Origin: Serratia liquefaciens
GTDB taxonomy: Bacteria > Pseudomonadota > Gammaproteobacteria > Enterobacterales > Enterobacteriaceae
DNA: 64,000 bases
Direction: 5' to 3'
NCBI RefSeq assembly: GCF_027594825.1
Contig: NZ_CP088930.1
Span: 3,657,019-3,721,018, forward strand
The notes beneath the pieces are model-generated. The model was not told where the DNA came from. It saw only the letters and a list, made by a program, of their open reading frames with translations, and searched no databases. Below, piece after piece: positions 9,628 to 20,753 of this stretch (its first letter is position 1; each line of letters begins with the position of its first letter). The translations under genes were made by a program, and so were the position numbers.

Positions 9628-12534
9628 TTACTGGTGAGTAACGACCACCAGACGGATCGCATCCAGACGCCATCCCGCTTCATTCAGGTTGACCAACACC
9701 TGCTTGCGGTTGAACTCCAGCGCTTCCACTTCGTCATCACGAATGTTTGGATTGACCGCTTTCAGCGCTTCCAGACGTGCCAGCTCGGTGCTCAGCTTGT
9801 CATCCGCTTCCTGTTTGGCCTGCTCGATCAGGGCGCGAGCCTGATCTTCAACCAGACTTTCCGCCTGTTGCAACATGGCGTGCACATCCTGTTGCACCGC
9901 GTTGACCAGCTTGCTGGAGGTGTGGCGGTTGACCGCGTTCAACTGGCGATTGAAACTTTCGAATTCAACCTGCGCGGCCAGATTGGTACCTTTGCGATCC
10001 ATCAACATGCGGATTGGCGTTGGCGGCAGGAAGCGAGTCAGCTGCAGGTGCTTCGGCGCCTGCGCTTCGACCACGTACACCAGTTCGACCAGCAGGGTAC
10101 CGACCGGCAGCGCCTTGTTTTTCAACAGGGAAACTGCACAGCTGCCGGTATCGCCGGACAGGATCAAGTCCAGGCCGTTGCGGATAATCGGGTGTTCCCA
10201 ACTGACGAACTGCGCATCCTCACGCGACAGAGCCTGCTCGCGATCGAAGGTGACGGTGCACCCGTCCTGCGGCAGACCCGGGAAATCCGGCACCAGCATG
10301 TGGTCGGACGGCGTCAGCACAATCAGGTTGTCGCTGCGATCGTCCTGGTTGATGCCGACGATATCGAACAGGTTCAGCGCGAAGCCCACCAGATTGACGT
10401 CGTTGTCCTGATTGGCAATGGCTTCCGCCAGCGCTTGCGCTTTCTCGCCGCCGTTGGAGTGCATTTCCAGCAGGCGGTCACGGCCCTGCTCCAACTGTAT
10501 TTTCAGCTGGTCGTGCTGCTGACGGCAGGCGTGAATGAACTCGTCCAGCCCTTCCTGTTCGGTCGGCGAAGCCAGGAAAGCGATCAACTGCTCGTAGCCG
10601 CTGTCGTAAATGGTACGGCCGGTTGGGCAGGTATGCTCGAAGGCATCCAGCCCTTCGTGGAACCAGCGGCCCAGCACTGCCTGAGCGGTGTTCTCCAGGT
10701 ACGGCACCATGATTTGAATGTCATGCATCTGGCCGATACGGTCCAGACGGCCAATACGCTGTTCCAGCAGGTCCGGGTTGAACGGCAGGTCGAACATCAC
10801 CAGGTGGCTGGCGAACTGGAAGTTACGGCCTTCCGAGCCGATCTCGGAGCACAACAGCACCTGGGCACCGTCTTCTTCGGAGGCGAAGTAAGCGGCGGCG
10901 CGGTCGCGTTCGATAATTGACAGGCCTTCGTGGAAGACGGCGGCGCGGATGGCTTCACGTTCCCGTAGCACTTGCTCCAATTGCAGCGCGGTGGCGGCCT
11001 TGGCGCAGATCACCAGCACTTTCTCGTGGCGATTGGCCACCAGATAATTCAGTAACCATTCAACGCGGGGATCGAAGTTCCACCAGGTGGCGTTCTCGCC
11101 TTCGAATTCCTGATAGATTTGCTCTGGATAGAGCATGTCGCGCGCGCGAGCCTCAACGGTTTTCTTCGCGCCCATGATGCCGGACACTTTAATGGCGGTC
11201 TGGTACTGGGTCGGCAGCGGCAGCTTGATTTGGTGCAGGTTGCGGTGCGGGAAACCTTTGACACCGTTGCGGGTGTTGCGGAACAGCACGCGGCTGGTGC
11301 CGTGGCGGTCCATCAGCATGGTGACCAGCTCCTGACGCGCCTGCTCGCTGTTTTCGCCGTCGCTGTTGGCGGCTTTCAGCAGTGGTTCAATGTCTTGTTC
11401 GTCGATCAGCTCGCCGAGCAGGTTCAGCTTGTCGTCGGCCAGGCGCTCACCGCTCAGCAGCAGGGTGACGGCATCGGCCACCGGGCGATATTTTTGCTGT
11501 TCGGCAACAAAATCGTGGTAGTCGTGGAAACGGTTCGGATCCAGCAGGCGCAGACGGGCGAAGTGGCTTTGCTGGCCAAGCTGCTCCGGCGTTGCGGTCA
11601 GCAGCAGCACGCCGGGAATGTGTTCTGCCAACTGCTCGATCACCTGGTATTCACGGCTTGGTGCGTCTTCGCTCCAGGCCAGGTGGTGAGCTTCATCCAC
11701 CACCAGCAGGTCCCACTGGGCATCGGCCAACTCTTCCAGGCGCTGTTTGTTGCGGCGCACGAAGTCCAGCGAACAGATCACCAGCTGTTCGGTTTCGAAC
11801 GGGTTGCTGCTGTCGAGTTTGGCCTCTGAGTAACGGCTGTCGTCGAACAGAGAGAAATACAGGTTGAAGCGGCGCATCATTTCGACCAGCCACTGGTGTT
11901 GCAGGGTTTCCGGCACCACGATCAATACGCGCTCGGCACGGCCTGCCAGCAGTTGCTGGTGGATGATCATCCCGGCTTCGATGGTTTTACCCAGTCCCAC
12001 TTCGTCCGCCAACAAAACGCGCGGCGCATGGCGCTGGCCGACTTCATAGGCGATATGCAACTGGTGCGGGATCAGGCTGGCACGCATGCCGCGCAGGCCG
12101 GCAAACGGCAGGCGGTACTGCTCGCTCTGGTATTTGCGTGCGCGGAAACGCAGGGCGAAACGGTCCATACGGTCGATCTGGCCGGCAAACAGGCGATCCT
12201 GCGGCTTGCTGAAGGTCAATTTGCTGTCCAGCAGCACTTCGCGCATCGCCACACCGCTCTCCTGGGTATCCAGGCGGGTGCCGATATAGGTCAGCAGACC
12301 GTTATCCTCTTTGACCTCTTCGACCTGCAGCTCCCACCCTTCGTGGTTGCTGATGGTATCGCCCGGGTTGAACATCACGCGGGTGATTGGCGAGTCATTT
12401 CTGGCGTAGAGGCGGTTTTCACCGGTTGCGGGGAAAAGCAGGGTAATCATGCGTGCATCCAGTGCCACGACGGTTCCCAGTCCTAATTCGCTTTCCGTAT
12501 CGCTGATCCAGCGTTGACCAAGTGTAAAAGGCAT
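9628..12534 (-). CDS. rapA: RNA polymerase-associated SWI2/SNF2 ATPase RapA
   Basis: RapA (HepA) binds RNA polymerase and uses ATP hydrolysis to recycle stalled or post-termination polymerase. From the ATG at 12534 ([14 protein letters not shown]) the protein is 968 residues, exactly the E. coli length. It has N-terminal Tudor-like domains, a helicase core with Walker A GLGKT (180-184, within [12 protein letters not shown]), the DEAH box ([14 protein letters not shown]), and motif VI region [11 protein letters not shown]. Codons upstream of this ATG are in frame but non-homologous. rluA follows on the same strand. Confidence 0.97.
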   Translation of the reverse strand: MPFTLGQRWISDTESELGLGTVVALDARMITLLFPATGENRLYARNDSPITRVMFNPGDTISNHEGWELQVEEVKEDNGLLTYIGTRLDTQESGVAMREVLLDSKLTFSKPQDRLFAGQIDRMDRFALRFRARKYQSEQYRLPFAGLRGMRASLIPHQLHIAYEVGQRHAPRVLLADEVGLGKTIEAGMIIHQQLLAGRAERVLIVVPETLQHQWLVEMMRRFNLYFSLFDDSRYSEAKLDSSNPFETEQLVICSLDFVRRNKQRLEELADAQWDLLVVDEAHHLAWSEDAPSREYQVIEQLAEHIPGVLLLTATPEQLGQQSHFARLRLLDPNRFHDYHDFVAEQQKYRPVADAVTLLLSGERLADDKLNLLGELIDEQDIEPLLKAANSDGENSEQARQELVTMLMDRHGTSRVLFRNTRNGVKGFPHRNLHQIKLPLPTQYQTAIKVSGIMGAKKTVEARARDMLYPEQIYQEFEGENATWWNFDPRVEWLLNYLVANRHEKVLVICAKAATALQLEQVLREREAIRAAVFHEGLSIIERDRAAAYFASEEDGAQVLLCSEIGSEGRNFQFASHLVMFDLPFNPDLLEQRIGRLDRIGQMHDIQIMVPYLENTAQAVLGRWFHEGLDAFEHTCPTGRTIYDSGYEQLIAFLASPTEQEGLDEFIHACRQQHDQLKIQLEQGRDRLLEMHSNGGEKAQALAEAIANQDNDVNLVGFALNLFDIVGINQDDRSDNLIVLTPSDHMLVPDFPGLPQDGCTVTFDREQALSREDAQFVSWEHPIIRNGLDLILSGDTGSCAVSLLKNKALPVGTLLVELVYVVEAQAPKHLQLTRFLPPTPIRMLMDRKGTNLAAQVEFESFNRQLNAVNRHTSSKLVNAVQQDVHAMLQQAESLVEDQARALIEQAKQEADDKLSTELARLEALKAVNPNIRDDEVEALEFNRKQVLVNLNEAGWRLDAIRLVVVTHQ

Positions 12535-12803
12535 ATATTGTCGGCTCGATTCTTTTAAGTAAGTCTTGTTACCGGGCGGAAAGGGCCGCGGCACCCGTAT
12601 CAAACGTCTGCTAATCCCGATTTATTTTAATATGGCGGGCAATAGCTATTCATCCCATGCATACATCGTCAGACGACATGGGGGGTGTGTGGGTCCAGAA
12701 TTTGGGAAGGGCGCTATGGTAATGGAAGGCGACGCGTTCGTCACCTGCAAAACCCGATGATTTTTCTTAACCCTTCACCAAAGCCCGCTTGGCGGGTGGA
12801 ATG

Positions 12804-15167
12804 TCAAAACAGTCCCATCTGCCCGGTCACCAGCGTCGTAAAATCGTCATGTAAAAATGGCAGTATAGCGTCAGCCACCGGCTGCAGCTGGCGCTCCAGA
12901 TAATGGGGATAATCAATCGCCGACTGCTGGGTCTCCAGCGGCTCCGGCCCGGCCACGGTCATGATATAGCTGATCCAGCCGCCGTTTTGGTATTGCAACG
13001 GTCGTCCCTGCTGACGATTATAGTCGTCGGCGATGCGTGCTGCGCGCACATGCGGCGGAACGTTGCGCTGATAGTCGTCCAGCTTCCTGCGCAGACGCTT
13101 GCGGTAGACCAGCCGATCGTCGAACTCGCCGTTAAGCGTTTGACTAACGTATTCACGCACAAAATCTTGGTAGGGCTGGCGTTTGAAAATGCGTTCATAC
13201 AGCAGACGCTGAAACTGTTGCGCCAGCGGCGTCCAGTCGGTACGCACCGTTTCCAATCCCTTGTAGACCATCTCTTCACTGCCGTCTGGCTGGGCGATAA
13301 GCCCGGCGTAACGTTTCTTGCTGCCCTGCTCGGCGCCGCGAATGGTGGGCATCAGGAAACGCGAGTAATGGGTTTCAAACTCCAGTTCCAGCGCATTTTC
13401 CAGCCCGTACTCTTGCTGCAGATGCTGTTGCCACCATTGGTTCACCTGTTGCACCAGCGTTCGGCCTATTTGCGCCGCTTGCTGCTCGTCATGCGGCTGT
13501 TTGAGCCAAACGAAGGTCGAGTCGGTATCGCCGTAGATCACCTGATACCCCTGCGCCTCGATCAGTTCGCGCGTTTGCCGCATGATCTCATGGCCGCGCA
13601 GGGTGATCGACGAGGCTAATCGGGGATCGAAAAAGCGACAGCCGCTCGATCCTAATACGCCATACAGCGCGTTCATGATGATCTTCAATGCCTGCGACAG
13701 GGCTTTGTTCTGCTGACGTTTCGCCGCTTCACGACCTTGCCAAATCTGCTCGACGATCGCTGGCAAACAGTGCTTGCTGCGCGAAAAACGCGCGTGGCGA
13801 AAACCGGGCACCGAGTCCGCATCGCCTGGGTGCCGCATTCCTTCCACCAAGCCGACCGGGTCGATCAGAAAAGTGCGGATGATCGAGGGGTACAGGCTCT
13901 TGTAATCCAGCACCAGCACCGAGTCATACAGGCCGGGTTGCGAATCCATCACAAACCCGCCGGGGCTGTGTTCCTCGGGCTGTTCGCCGAGGTTGGGGGC
14001 CACAAAACCCAGCCGATGCATGCGCGGCATATACAGATTGCTGAAGGCGGCCACCGAACCGCCGCTGCGGTCGGCTGCCAGCCCGGTAACCGTGGCGCGT
14101 TCCAGCAGGAAGGTCAGCAACTCGGTTTTGGCAAAAATCCGCGTAACCAGTTCGCAGTCTTTCAGGTTGTAACGCGCCAGCGCGGGCTTGTCTTCGGCAA
14201 AGCGTCGGTCGATTTCGGCCATGCGCTGGTACGGGTTATCGATAGACTTGCCTTCTCCCAGCAGCGTTTGCGACACGTATTCCAGGCTGAACGAAGGGAA
14301 GTTCCAGGTGGCGGATTTCAAGGCTTCAATGCCGTCGATAATCAGGCGACCGGCGGCGGAAGCGAAAAAGTGATTCTGTTTGAAACCGTGTTCGCGCCAC
14401 TCCAGCAGGTTGCCGCCACGGCCCAGTCTCAATGGGATCTGATAGCGTTCGGCGTGTTTTTGCAGCACGCGTAAATCGAACTGCACCAGGTTCCAGCCAA
14501 TAATGGCGTCGGGATCGTGCTGCTCAAGCCATTGGTTCAGTCGTTCCAGCATTTGCGGGCGGCTGACGCAGTATTCCAACTCAAAATCCAGCGGCTCATT
14601 GCCGCCGTTGGCAGGCCCGAGCATATAAACCTGGCGCTGACCGCAGCCTTCCAGGGCAATCGAGTACAGCTCACCGTGCGCGGTGGTTTCAATGTCCAGA
14701 GAGACCAGCTTCAAGGTTGGGCGGTATTCCGGCGCCGGTTTCATTTGGCCGCCCTGCAGCAGGCCATTACCGTTTGCCTGACCGCTGAACCACACCGGTG
14801 CGGTGATGAAACGCTCCATCAGGTAGCGTTCCGGCGGACGGATATCGGCCTCGTAGACATTGACGCCACCGTCTTTCAGCAATTTTTCCAGCTTGATCAA
14901 TTGGCGGTGCTGACGGCAGTACAGCCCCACCACCGGGCGATGGTGAAAGTCAGTCAACGGCAGGGGTTTCAGTTCCAGTTGCCGCTCCTCACGCAGCAGC
15001 AGTTCGGCGCGCTGGCGCTGTTCGGCCGGGATAAAGGCTACGGAGGTCTGCGGCGCCAGACGGAGTTGCTGCGGCCCATTGTCGGTCGCCAGCCAAAACT
15101 CCACCTCGGTGCCGGCAGGCGTATCACGCCAGTGGCGGGTGAGCAAGAAACCCTGTTGGAGTGACAT
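12804..15167 (-). CDS. polB: DNA polymerase II (family B, SOS-associated)
   Basis: Pol II is a proofreading family-B polymerase used in replication restart and lesion bypass. The 787-residue protein has the exonuclease motif SLDIETT, the [11 protein letters not shown] block, polymerase motif [10 protein letters not shown], motif B (KIIMNALYG) and motif C YGDTDS. It ends in QMGLF, a beta-clamp-binding tail. The ATG at 15167 directly follows a GTG; AGGA sits 8 bases before the ATG and 5 before the GTG, so either could serve. In E. coli polB is LexA-controlled; see the LexA-like site at 15219-15234. Confidence 0.96.
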   Translation of the reverse strand: MSLQQGFLLTRHWRDTPAGTEVEFWLATDNGPQQLRLAPQTSVAFIPAEQRQRAELLLREERQLELKPLPLTDFHHRPVVGLYCRQHRQLIKLEKLLKDGGVNVYEADIRPPERYLMERFITAPVWFSGQANGNGLLQGGQMKPAPEYRPTLKLVSLDIETTAHGELYSIALEGCGQRQVYMLGPANGGNEPLDFELEYCVSRPQMLERLNQWLEQHDPDAIIGWNLVQFDLRVLQKHAERYQIPLRLGRGGNLLEWREHGFKQNHFFASAAGRLIIDGIEALKSATWNFPSFSLEYVSQTLLGEGKSIDNPYQRMAEIDRRFAEDKPALARYNLKDCELVTRIFAKTELLTFLLERATVTGLAADRSGGSVAAFSNLYMPRMHRLGFVAPNLGEQPEEHSPGGFVMDSQPGLYDSVLVLDYKSLYPSIIRTFLIDPVGLVEGMRHPGDADSVPGFRHARFSRSKHCLPAIVEQIWQGREAAKRQQNKALSQALKIIMNALYGVLGSSGCRFFDPRLASSITLRGHEIMRQTRELIEAQGYQVIYGDTDSTFVWLKQPHDEQQAAQIGRTLVQQVNQWWQQHLQQEYGLENALELEFETHYSRFLMPTIRGAEQGSKKRYAGLIAQPDGSEEMVYKGLETVRTDWTPLAQQFQRLLYERIFKRQPYQDFVREYVSQTLNGEFDDRLVYRKRLRRKLDDYQRNVPPHVRAARIADDYNRQQGRPLQYQNGGWISYIMTVAGPEPLETQQSAIDYPHYLERQLQPVADAILPFLHDDFTTLVTGQMGLF

Positions 15168-15218
15168 CACGCTGTTCCTGAGAAGCTAAGCTGAAAGGGG
15201 AGATAGATAAATTATAGT

Positions 15219-15234
15219 ATGGGTTTTTATACAG
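15219..15234 (-). promoter_or_regulatory. Degenerate LexA-box-like site upstream of polB
   Basis: On the minus strand this reads CTGTATAAAAACCCAT: a perfect left half-site (CTGT) and an AT-rich spacer closely resembling the known E. coli polB operator as I recall it, but a right half CCAT instead of ACAG. It lies about 50 bases before the polB start, in the promoter-proximal position. LexA binding is therefore uncertain. Confidence 0.4.
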
Positions 15235-15351
15235 TCATTGTCCATGGCGGCACAGCTCTGCCAAAAAAGCATACAATTCACCGGTTGACTCGCTCCCGGC
15301 CGCACCGGACAATCCCACGCCCACGCGCTTTGGATAACGAACAGAGGTTTA

Positions 15352-16122
15352 ATGGAAGCCTATTTACAACATTTGATCACCCAATCACTGGCTTTCACTC
15401 TGATGGTGGTCATGTTTGTCGCGTTTCTGGAATCGCTGGCGCTGGTGGGGCTGTTGCTGCCCGGCACGGTCATGATGGCCAGTATCGGTGCGTTGATCGG
15501 CAGCGGTCAGGTAGATTTCTATTACGCCTGGGCGGCGGGCATCGTGGGTTGCCTGTTGGGCGACTGGATTTCTTACTTTATCGGCCGCGCCTTCAAGGGG
15601 CCGCTGCACCGCTGGTCATTCTTGAAGAAGAACAAAGCGATGCTGGACAAGACCGAGCACGCGTTGCATCAACACAGTATGGCGACCATCCTGATTGGGC
15701 GTTTTGTCGGCCCAACGCGCCCGCTGGTGCCGATGGTGGCCGGCATGCTCGATTTGCCGCCGTATAAATTCGCGTTGCCTAACATCATCGGCTGTATTGC
15801 CTGGCCGCCAGTCTATTTCTTCCCGGGTATTTTGGCCGGCGTAGCCATCGACATCCCTGCCAGCGCCAACAGCGCGTTATTTAAGTGGCTGCTGTTTGCG
15901 GTAGTGGTATTGATTTGGCTGGCCGCCTGGCTGAGCTGGCGATGGTGGCGCGTGGGCAAACGCAGCGCCGACCGGCTTGGCAAGTGGCTGTCACCGGTAC
16001 GTCTGCGGATGGCCTGCGTCCTGAGCTGGGGATTGGCGATCGGCACCTTTTATTACCTGCACCAGCAACCGCTGATGCCGGTCTACCGTCACCTGCTGTG
16101 GAAAGTGCTGGCCGGTCAATAA
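15352..16122 (+). CDS. yabI: DedA-family inner-membrane protein YabI
   Basis: A 256-residue polytopic protein of the DedA/SNARE-associated family. Recognisable elements are ESLALVGLLLPGTVMM, the GDWISYFIGR block, and the family signature GRFVGPTRPLVPMVAGM with its conserved arginine. Hydrophobic segments lie near residues 12-60, 130-165, 175-200 and 222-240. DedA proteins act as proton-dependent lipid scramblases/transporters in several bacteria; the substrate of YabI itself is not established. The start at 15352 follows an AGAGG ribosome-binding site. It is divergent from polB and convergent with ilvBN. Confidence 0.93.
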   Translation: MEAYLQHLITQSLAFTLMVVMFVAFLESLALVGLLLPGTVMMASIGALIGSGQVDFYYAWAAGIVGCLLGDWISYFIGRAFKGPLHRWSFLKKNKAMLDKTEHALHQHSMATILIGRFVGPTRPLVPMVAGMLDLPPYKFALPNIIGCIAWPPVYFFPGILAGVAIDIPASANSALFKWLLFAVVVLIWLAAWLSWRWWRVGKRSADRLGKWLSPVRLRMACVLSWGLAIGTFYYLHQQPLMPVYRHLLWKVLAGQ

Positions 16123-16146
16123 CAAGGGGGCGTGACGCCCCTTTGC
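16123..16146. terminator. Bidirectional terminator between yabI and ilvN
   Basis: A compact hairpin (AAGGGGGCGT against ACGCCCCTT) occupies almost the whole 27-base gap between the convergent yabI and ilvN stops. An A-rich lead on one side and TTT on the other suit termination from both directions. Confidence 0.6.
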
Positions 16147-16149
16147 ACC

Positions 16150-16443
16150 TTACTGGAAGAAGGCTTCCAGCTGTTCAAACACCCGCACGTCTTCACTGTG
16201 GCGTTTTACCTGCAGCACATCTTCGAGTTTTTCTACCTGGCTGATCATCTGCACCAAACGTTGATCGTCCGCCACCAATAGCCAGATGCGGCTTTGCTTA
16301 CCGTCTTTCAGCGGCAGGCACAGAATGCCCTCCACGTTGAAGGCGCGGCGGGCAAACAGACCGCATACGTGCGACATCACGCCAGGGTGGTTACGTACCG
16401 CCAGTTCCAGGATCACCTGTGGGTTATTGCGTTGTTCTGACAT
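16150..16443 (-). CDS. ilvN: Acetolactate synthase isozyme I small (regulatory) subunit
   Basis: IlvN is the valine-sensing ACT-domain subunit that activates the IlvB catalytic subunit. The 97-residue protein is full length (E. coli 96). It is dominated by one ACT domain beginning [24 protein letters not shown]. It follows ilvB by three bases and ends the operon just before the terminator shared with yabI. Confidence 0.96.
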   Translation of the reverse strand: MSEQRNNPQVILELAVRNHPGVMSHVCGLFARRAFNVEGILCLPLKDGKQSRIWLLVADDQRLVQMISQVEKLEDVLQVKRHSEDVRVFEQLEAFFQ

Positions 16444-16446
16444 GGC

Positions 16447-18141
16447 TTATTCTCCAATCATGTCGATGTTGGCAGCGCCCGGCGGCACCATAGGGAAAAC
16501 TTTTTCATTAATATCAATCAGCGCGTGGATCAGGCAAGGGCCCGGGCGTTGGAGCGCTTCGGCCAGTGCCGCCTGCGGATCTTCTGCGGCATTCAAATCG
16601 CAGGTGTCCATCCCGAAGCCGGCGGCAATCTTGATAAAGTCGGTGCGCTTGGGATAGGCGGCGGCGAAGATGCGCTGCTGGTAGAACAGCGTTTGCTGCT
16701 GGTGCACCAACCCCAACGCCTGGTTGTTCATCAGGATGATTTTCACGTCCAGGTCATGCTCGACGGCGGTTGCCATTTCCTGAATGTTCATCATCAGGCT
16801 GCCGTCGCCGGAGAAACACAGCACCTTGCGCTGGGGTTCGGCCAAGGCTGCGCCGATCGCTGCCGGCAAGCCGAAGCCCATGGTGCCCAGCCCGCCGGAG
16901 GTCAGCCACTGGCGCGGCCGGCTCAGCGGATAGGCTTGCGCCACCCACATTTGATGTTGCCCCACGTCGGTGGTAATGATGGCGCTTTCGTCCACGCAGT
17001 GCGCGGCAGCCAACACCAGCCCGTAGTGGCTCAGCGGATCTTCGGCGTTAGGCATACTGAACGGGAACTCGCGCTTGAGATCATTGACGGTACTCAGCCA
17101 TTCACTGCGTGGCTGCGCTTTGATTTGAGGCAGCAGTTGTTGCAGTACCTGCCCAACGTCGGCGTGAATGGCAATATTGGCCTGTTTGACTTTGCCCAGT
17201 TCGGCGCGATCGATATCTACGTGAATGATGCTGGCGTTTGGACAGAATTGCTCGGTCTTGCCAATCGCCCGATCGTCAAAGCGCGCGCCCAGCACGATCA
17301 GTAAATCAGCCTCTTGCAGAATAAAGTTGGTACTGCGCGCCGCGTGCATACCCAGCATGCCCAGCGACAACGGATGCTGCACCGGCATGGCGCCCAATGC
17401 CATCAGCGTCATGGTGGTGGGCAGGTTAGCGCGTTCAGCGAGCTCAATGGCCTGCTGATAGGCGTTGGCGCAGATGATGCCGCCGCCCAAATACAACACC
17501 GGTCGTTTGGCCTGGTTGATCATCGCGGCGGCCTGCGCCACGGCGGTGGCTTCAAAGGTTGGTGCCGCATCGGGAACGGCGATCGGCGGCAGTTCGTCCA
17601 GGCTGATAACCGCCGTTTGCACATCTTTCGGTACGTCGATCCACACCGGGCCAGGGCGGCCGGATTCAGCGATGCGGAATGCGTCGCAGATCACCTGCGG
17701 CAGTTCGCGGATATCGCGGACCAAATGGTTATGCTTGGTGATAGGAATCGAGATGCCGTAGGTGTCTACTTCCTGGAAGGCGTCGGTACCAATCATTGAA
17801 GAGGGCACTTGGCCGGTGATGCACACCAGCGGGATAGAATCGAGTTTGGCGTCGGCGATGGCGGTGACCAGATTGGTCGCGCCCGGGCCGCTTGAGGCGA
17901 TACAAACCGCCGCCTTACCGTTAGCGCGTGCCATACCCTGCGCCATAAAACCCGCGCCCTGCTCGTGGCGAGCCAGGACGTGATGAATGCGGGTGCTTTG
18001 GCTCAGCGCGTCATACAGCGGCAGTGCCGCGCCGCCGGGAATACCGGCGACGGTGGTGATGCCCTGACGCTCCAGCAGATGAACGATCAACTCTGCGCCA
18101 GTGAAGCGGTTACCTTGATGTGGCGTGCCCGAAATTGCCAT
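16447..18141 (-). CDS. ilvB: Acetolactate synthase isozyme I large (catalytic) subunit
   Basis: IlvB condenses two pyruvates, or pyruvate with 2-oxobutyrate, in the first common step of valine/isoleucine synthesis, using thiamine diphosphate. The 564-residue protein shows the FTGAELIVHLLERQG start of the family, the ThDP-activating glutamate in ARHEQGAGFMAQG and the ThDP/Mg motif GDGSLMMNIQEMATA. The ATG at 18141 (MAISGTPHQG) follows AAAGGATAGG; an upstream TTG would place that ribosome-binding site inside the gene. It has a valine-rich leader (ivbL) and attenuator, implying control by valyl/leucyl-tRNA charging. Its cofactor is the vitamin imported by the upstream thiBPQ operon. Confidence 0.97.
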   Translation of the reverse strand: MAISGTPHQGNRFTGAELIVHLLERQGITTVAGIPGGAALPLYDALSQSTRIHHVLARHEQGAGFMAQGMARANGKAAVCIASSGPGATNLVTAIADAKLDSIPLVCITGQVPSSMIGTDAFQEVDTYGISIPITKHNHLVRDIRELPQVICDAFRIAESGRPGPVWIDVPKDVQTAVISLDELPPIAVPDAAPTFEATAVAQAAAMINQAKRPVLYLGGGIICANAYQQAIELAERANLPTTMTLMALGAMPVQHPLSLGMLGMHAARSTNFILQEADLLIVLGARFDDRAIGKTEQFCPNASIIHVDIDRAELGKVKQANIAIHADVGQVLQQLLPQIKAQPRSEWLSTVNDLKREFPFSMPNAEDPLSHYGLVLAAAHCVDESAIITTDVGQHQMWVAQAYPLSRPRQWLTSGGLGTMGFGLPAAIGAALAEPQRKVLCFSGDGSLMMNIQEMATAVEHDLDVKIILMNNQALGLVHQQQTLFYQQRIFAAAYPKRTDFIKIAAGFGMDTCDLNAAEDPQAALAEALQRPGPCLIHALIDINEKVFPMVPPGAANIDMIGE

Positions 18142-18190
18142 GTTCCTATCCTTTCTCAAGGCCGGTTTGCTTTTCTGGGCAGGGGGCTAA

Positions 18191-18228
18191 AACTAAAAAC
18201 CCCGCCCGGTTTGCGCCGGCGGGGTTTG
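18191..18228 (-). terminator. ilvBN attenuator (Rho-independent terminator)
   Basis: On the minus strand a strong hairpin (AAACCCCGCC-GG, loop CGCAAA, CCGGGCGGGGTTT, one bulged base) is followed by TTTTAGTTTT. It lies between the ivbL stop and ilvB, the position of the attenuator in E. coli ilvBN. Efficient translation of the Val/Leu codons in ivbL should favour this terminator; stalling should favour an upstream antiterminator. Confidence 0.85.
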
Positions 18229-18252
18229 GGAATCGATGCGTTGATTCGGACC

Positions 18253-18366
18253 CTACGGCGCATTGCCGACGACCACCACCACACGCACGACGACCACCGC
18301 GGCTGGTAGCGCGGTAATTAGTAGGGTCGAAGTCAGCGAGGATGCGATCACAGGGAACCTTATCAT
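18253..18366 (-). CDS. ivbL: ilvBN operon leader peptide
   Basis: A 37-codon ORF ending VVVVRVVVVVGNAP, practically identical in its C-terminal third to E. coli IvbL. It holds nine valines in ten codons plus several leucines (STLLITALP). The sequence begins MIRFPVIASSL from the ATG at 18366. Ribosome position on this peptide senses charged tRNA-Val/Leu and sets formation of the downstream attenuator. It is encoded between thiQ and ilvB; a TATAAA promoter element lies just upstream. Confidence 0.93.
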   Translation of the reverse strand: MIRFPVIASSLTSTLLITALPAAVVVVRVVVVVGNAP

Positions 18367-18454
18367 CAGTAAAAAAAGTCAGGTTTTTATAAAACCACAG
18401 GCGAAAAATTCGCACAACAGGTTTATTTGCACAGCATAAAAAACGGGCGGAAGA

Positions 18455-19159
18455 TCACGGTTTGTGTGAAATGCCCAGCACCTTGGCTTCCGGCGCGCTG
18501 CCGTCCAGCAGTGCCTGCGTCGGGCCGTCGTAATAAATGCGGCCGTCCACCACCAGCAGGGTCCGTGGCGCCATGCGTGCGGCGTCATCCAGGTTGTGCG
18601 ATACCATTAACAGCGTCAGGTTTCTCTGGTCGCAAACTTCCTGCAGCAGTTGCAACATCTCATTGCGTAAAGCCGGATCGAGCGCCGAAAAAGGTTCGTC
18701 GAGCAACAGGATGGGCCGCTGGCGGATCAGGCAACGCGCCAGGGCGGCGCGCTGACGTTGGCCACCGGAGAGTTGCGACGGCAGGCGGGGCAGATGTTCT
18801 TCCAGCCCCACTTGCCGGGCAATTTGCGCCAACTGCCGCTTCTGCTCTTCATTCAGCCGCAGGCCGGGATCCAGGCCCAAGCCGATGTTCTGCTCCACCG
18901 TCAGGTGGGCGAACAGGTTATTTTCCTGAAACAACATCGAGACCGGGCGTTTGGCCGGCGGTGTGCCGGTGTGGTCGCTGCCGTTAAGCAGCAACCTGCC
19001 GCTGGCGGCCGGCAGAAAACCGGCGATCAGGCTGAGCAGGGTACTTTTCCCCGCCCCGCTGGGACCCAGCACCGCGACGCGTTCGCCCGGTTGAATACGC
19101 AGGTCGAAGCGCATTGGCAGGTGTTCATACAGATAGGTCAGTTTTTCAAGCTTTAGCAT
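18455..19159 (-). CDS. thiQ: Thiamine ABC transporter ATP-binding protein
   Basis: ThiQ powers the thiamine/TPP importer. The 234-residue ATPase has Walker [10 protein letters not shown] (32-40), the Q-loop region ([17 protein letters not shown]), the ABC signature LSGGQRQR, Walker B ILLLDEP and the switch histidine in MVSHNLDD. Its start overlaps the end of thiP by 14 bases. It is the last gene of the thiBPQ operon controlled by the TPP riboswitch upstream of thiB. Confidence 0.97.
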   Translation of the reverse strand: MLKLEKLTYLYEHLPMRFDLRIQPGERVAVLGPSGAGKSTLLSLIAGFLPAASGRLLLNGSDHTGTPPAKRPVSMLFQENNLFAHLTVEQNIGLGLDPGLRLNEEQKRQLAQIARQVGLEEHLPRLPSQLSGGQRQRAALARCLIRQRPILLLDEPFSALDPALRNEMLQLLQEVCDQRNLTLLMVSHNLDDAARMAPRTLLVVDGRIYYDGPTQALLDGSAPEAKVLGISHKP

Positions 19160-20753
19160 GGCGGCCCGGTAAGCGTTCGATCAGGGTAAACAGCAGGAAG
19201 CACAGCAGCAGCAACAGCAACGCGGTGACCGCGCCGTCATTGCTGCGGTAGGCGCCGATCTGCTGGTACAGGTAAAAAGGCAGGGTGCGGAAATGTTCGT
19301 TGCCAAACAGCGCCACCACGCCGAAATCGCCGATCGACAGCACGCAGGCGAAGGCCAGCGCCTGGGCCAACGGGCGGCGCAGCGCTTTCAGCTCAATCCA
19401 GCGTAGCCGCTGCCAGCCCTGAATATCCAGCGACAGGCACAGCGGATTATAGCGTTCGGCCAGGTCGCGCATGGGGTTTTCCAACACTTTTAGCGCATAG
19501 GGCACGGCCATCAACGCATTGGTGAGGATCACCAGCGCATACGGCGACTGCGGCAGCCCGACGGTGTCGCTTAACAGCAGGAAGAAACCGGTGGCCAGCA
19601 CGATGCCCGGCATCGCCAGGATCACCATGCCGCTCAGCTCCAGCGCGTGGCCCCAACGGAGCCTCTGTTGCAGCTTCAGCTCACGGCTGCTCCATAGCAG
19701 CATCATGGCCAGCACGACACAAAGTACGCCCGCCCCCAGAGCAATGCGCAACGAAGTGAACAACGCCTGCCACAACACCTGTTGCTGCAGGACGCTGACC
19801 AGCGTTTGATTGGCGCCGTCGGCGATCACCGCCAGCAGTGGGGGCAACAGCAGCAGCAACGCGGCGGCAATCAGCAAAAAGTCACTGATGCGTCGCCACA
19901 GGCTGTCTTCCGGATTACGCCAGATATGGGCATGGGTATTGCCGACCGGCAGCGCCTGGCTCAGCCGCTGGCTGAATATCACCAGTCCCAGGCAGCATGT
20001 CAGTTGGATCAGCGCCAGCAGGGCGGCGCGGCTGAGATCGTAGTCGTAACTGAGCGCCTGATAGATGGCCAGTTCGATGGTGGTCGCCTGCGGGCCGCCT
20101 CCCAGCGACAGTACGGTGGCGAAGCTGGCGAAGCACAGCATAAAGATCAGCGCGCCGCTCGGCAGGATTTGACGGCGCAGCGCCGGCCATTCGACAAAGC
20201 GAAACTGCTGCCAACCGCTCATGCCGAGCTGGGCTGACAATTGGCGCTGTTCAACCGGAATGTTTTCCAGCGCCTGCAGCAACAGACGTGTCGCCAACGG
20301 CAGGTTGAAAAACATGTGCGCCAGCAGGATGCCCTGCAGACCATAAGGCGTGAAACTGTAGTTAATGCCCAGCCAGCCACACAGCATTGCCAACCAGCCC
20401 TGGCGGCCATAGACGCTGAGCAGGCCGAACACCGCCACCAGTACCGGCAGCACCAGCGTCATGGCGCAGAGCCGCAGCAGTAACTGACGGCCGGGGAAAC
20501 GGCGGCGATAGAGCGCCCGAGCCAACAGAATCGCGGGCAGCACCGAGATCAGCGCGGACAGCAGGGCTTGCCAAAACGTAAAGCGCACCACGTGCCACAG
20601 GTAGCTGTCTTGCCATAAACCACGCCAGTCGCTGTCCGGGGCGTGCCGCCACAGCGACCCCATCGCCAGCACGGCGATGGTCAGGATCAGGCCGGCGGCC
20701 AGCAGCCCCGGCCAGAGCCACTGCGGGATCAGTGGCTGACGGCGGTTTGCCAT
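19146..20753 (-). CDS. thiP: Thiamine ABC transporter permease
   Basis: ThiP is the fused-permease subunit of the thiamine importer, with two BinP-type halves in one 535-residue chain. Two EAA-type loops contacting ThiQ are visible ([25 protein letters not shown] and the [21 protein letters not shown] region shortened here). About twelve hydrophobic segments are present. The start ([10 protein letters not shown]) overlaps the 3' end of thiB by 25 bases and the end overlaps thiQ by 14, indicating tight translational coupling. Confidence 0.96.
   Translation of the reverse strand: MANRRQPLIPQWLWPGLLAAGLILTIAVLAMGSLWRHAPDSDWRGLWQDSYLWHVVRFTFWQALLSALISVLPAILLARALYRRRFPGRQLLLRLCAMTLVLPVLVAVFGLLSVYGRQGWLAMLCGWLGINYSFTPYGLQGILLAHMFFNLPLATRLLLQALENIPVEQRQLSAQLGMSGWQQFRFVEWPALRRQILPSGALIFMLCFASFATVLSLGGGPQATTIELAIYQALSYDYDLSRAALLALIQLTCCLGLVIFSQRLSQALPVGNTHAHIWRNPEDSLWRRISDFLLIAAALLLLLPPLLAVIADGANQTLVSVLQQQVLWQALFTSLRIALGAGVLCVVLAMMLLWSSRELKLQQRLRWGHALELSGMVILAMPGIVLATGFFLLLSDTVGLPQSPYALVILTNALMAVPYALKVLENPMRDLAERYNPLCLSLDIQGWQRLRWIELKALRRPLAQALAFACVLSIGDFGVVALFGNEHFRTLPFYLYQQIGAYRSNDGAVTALLLLLLCFLLFTLIERLPGRHAKA

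Noticed and set aside
9619..10920. 433-codon frame antisense to rapA
   Set aside because: Long antisense frames are common opposite GC-rich genes. The rapA frame is a full-length match to a known protein, and the antisense product looks like a His/Gln-rich shadow.
12566..12760. 64-codon plus-strand frame in the rapA-polB gap
   Set aside because: It overlaps the rapA start region on the opposite strand and shows no family feature.
18455..18480. CRP-like TGTGTGA motif at the end of thiQ as an ilvBN activator site
   Set aside because: Only one half-site is good and the distance to the putative ivbL promoter is uncertain, so no feature was called.
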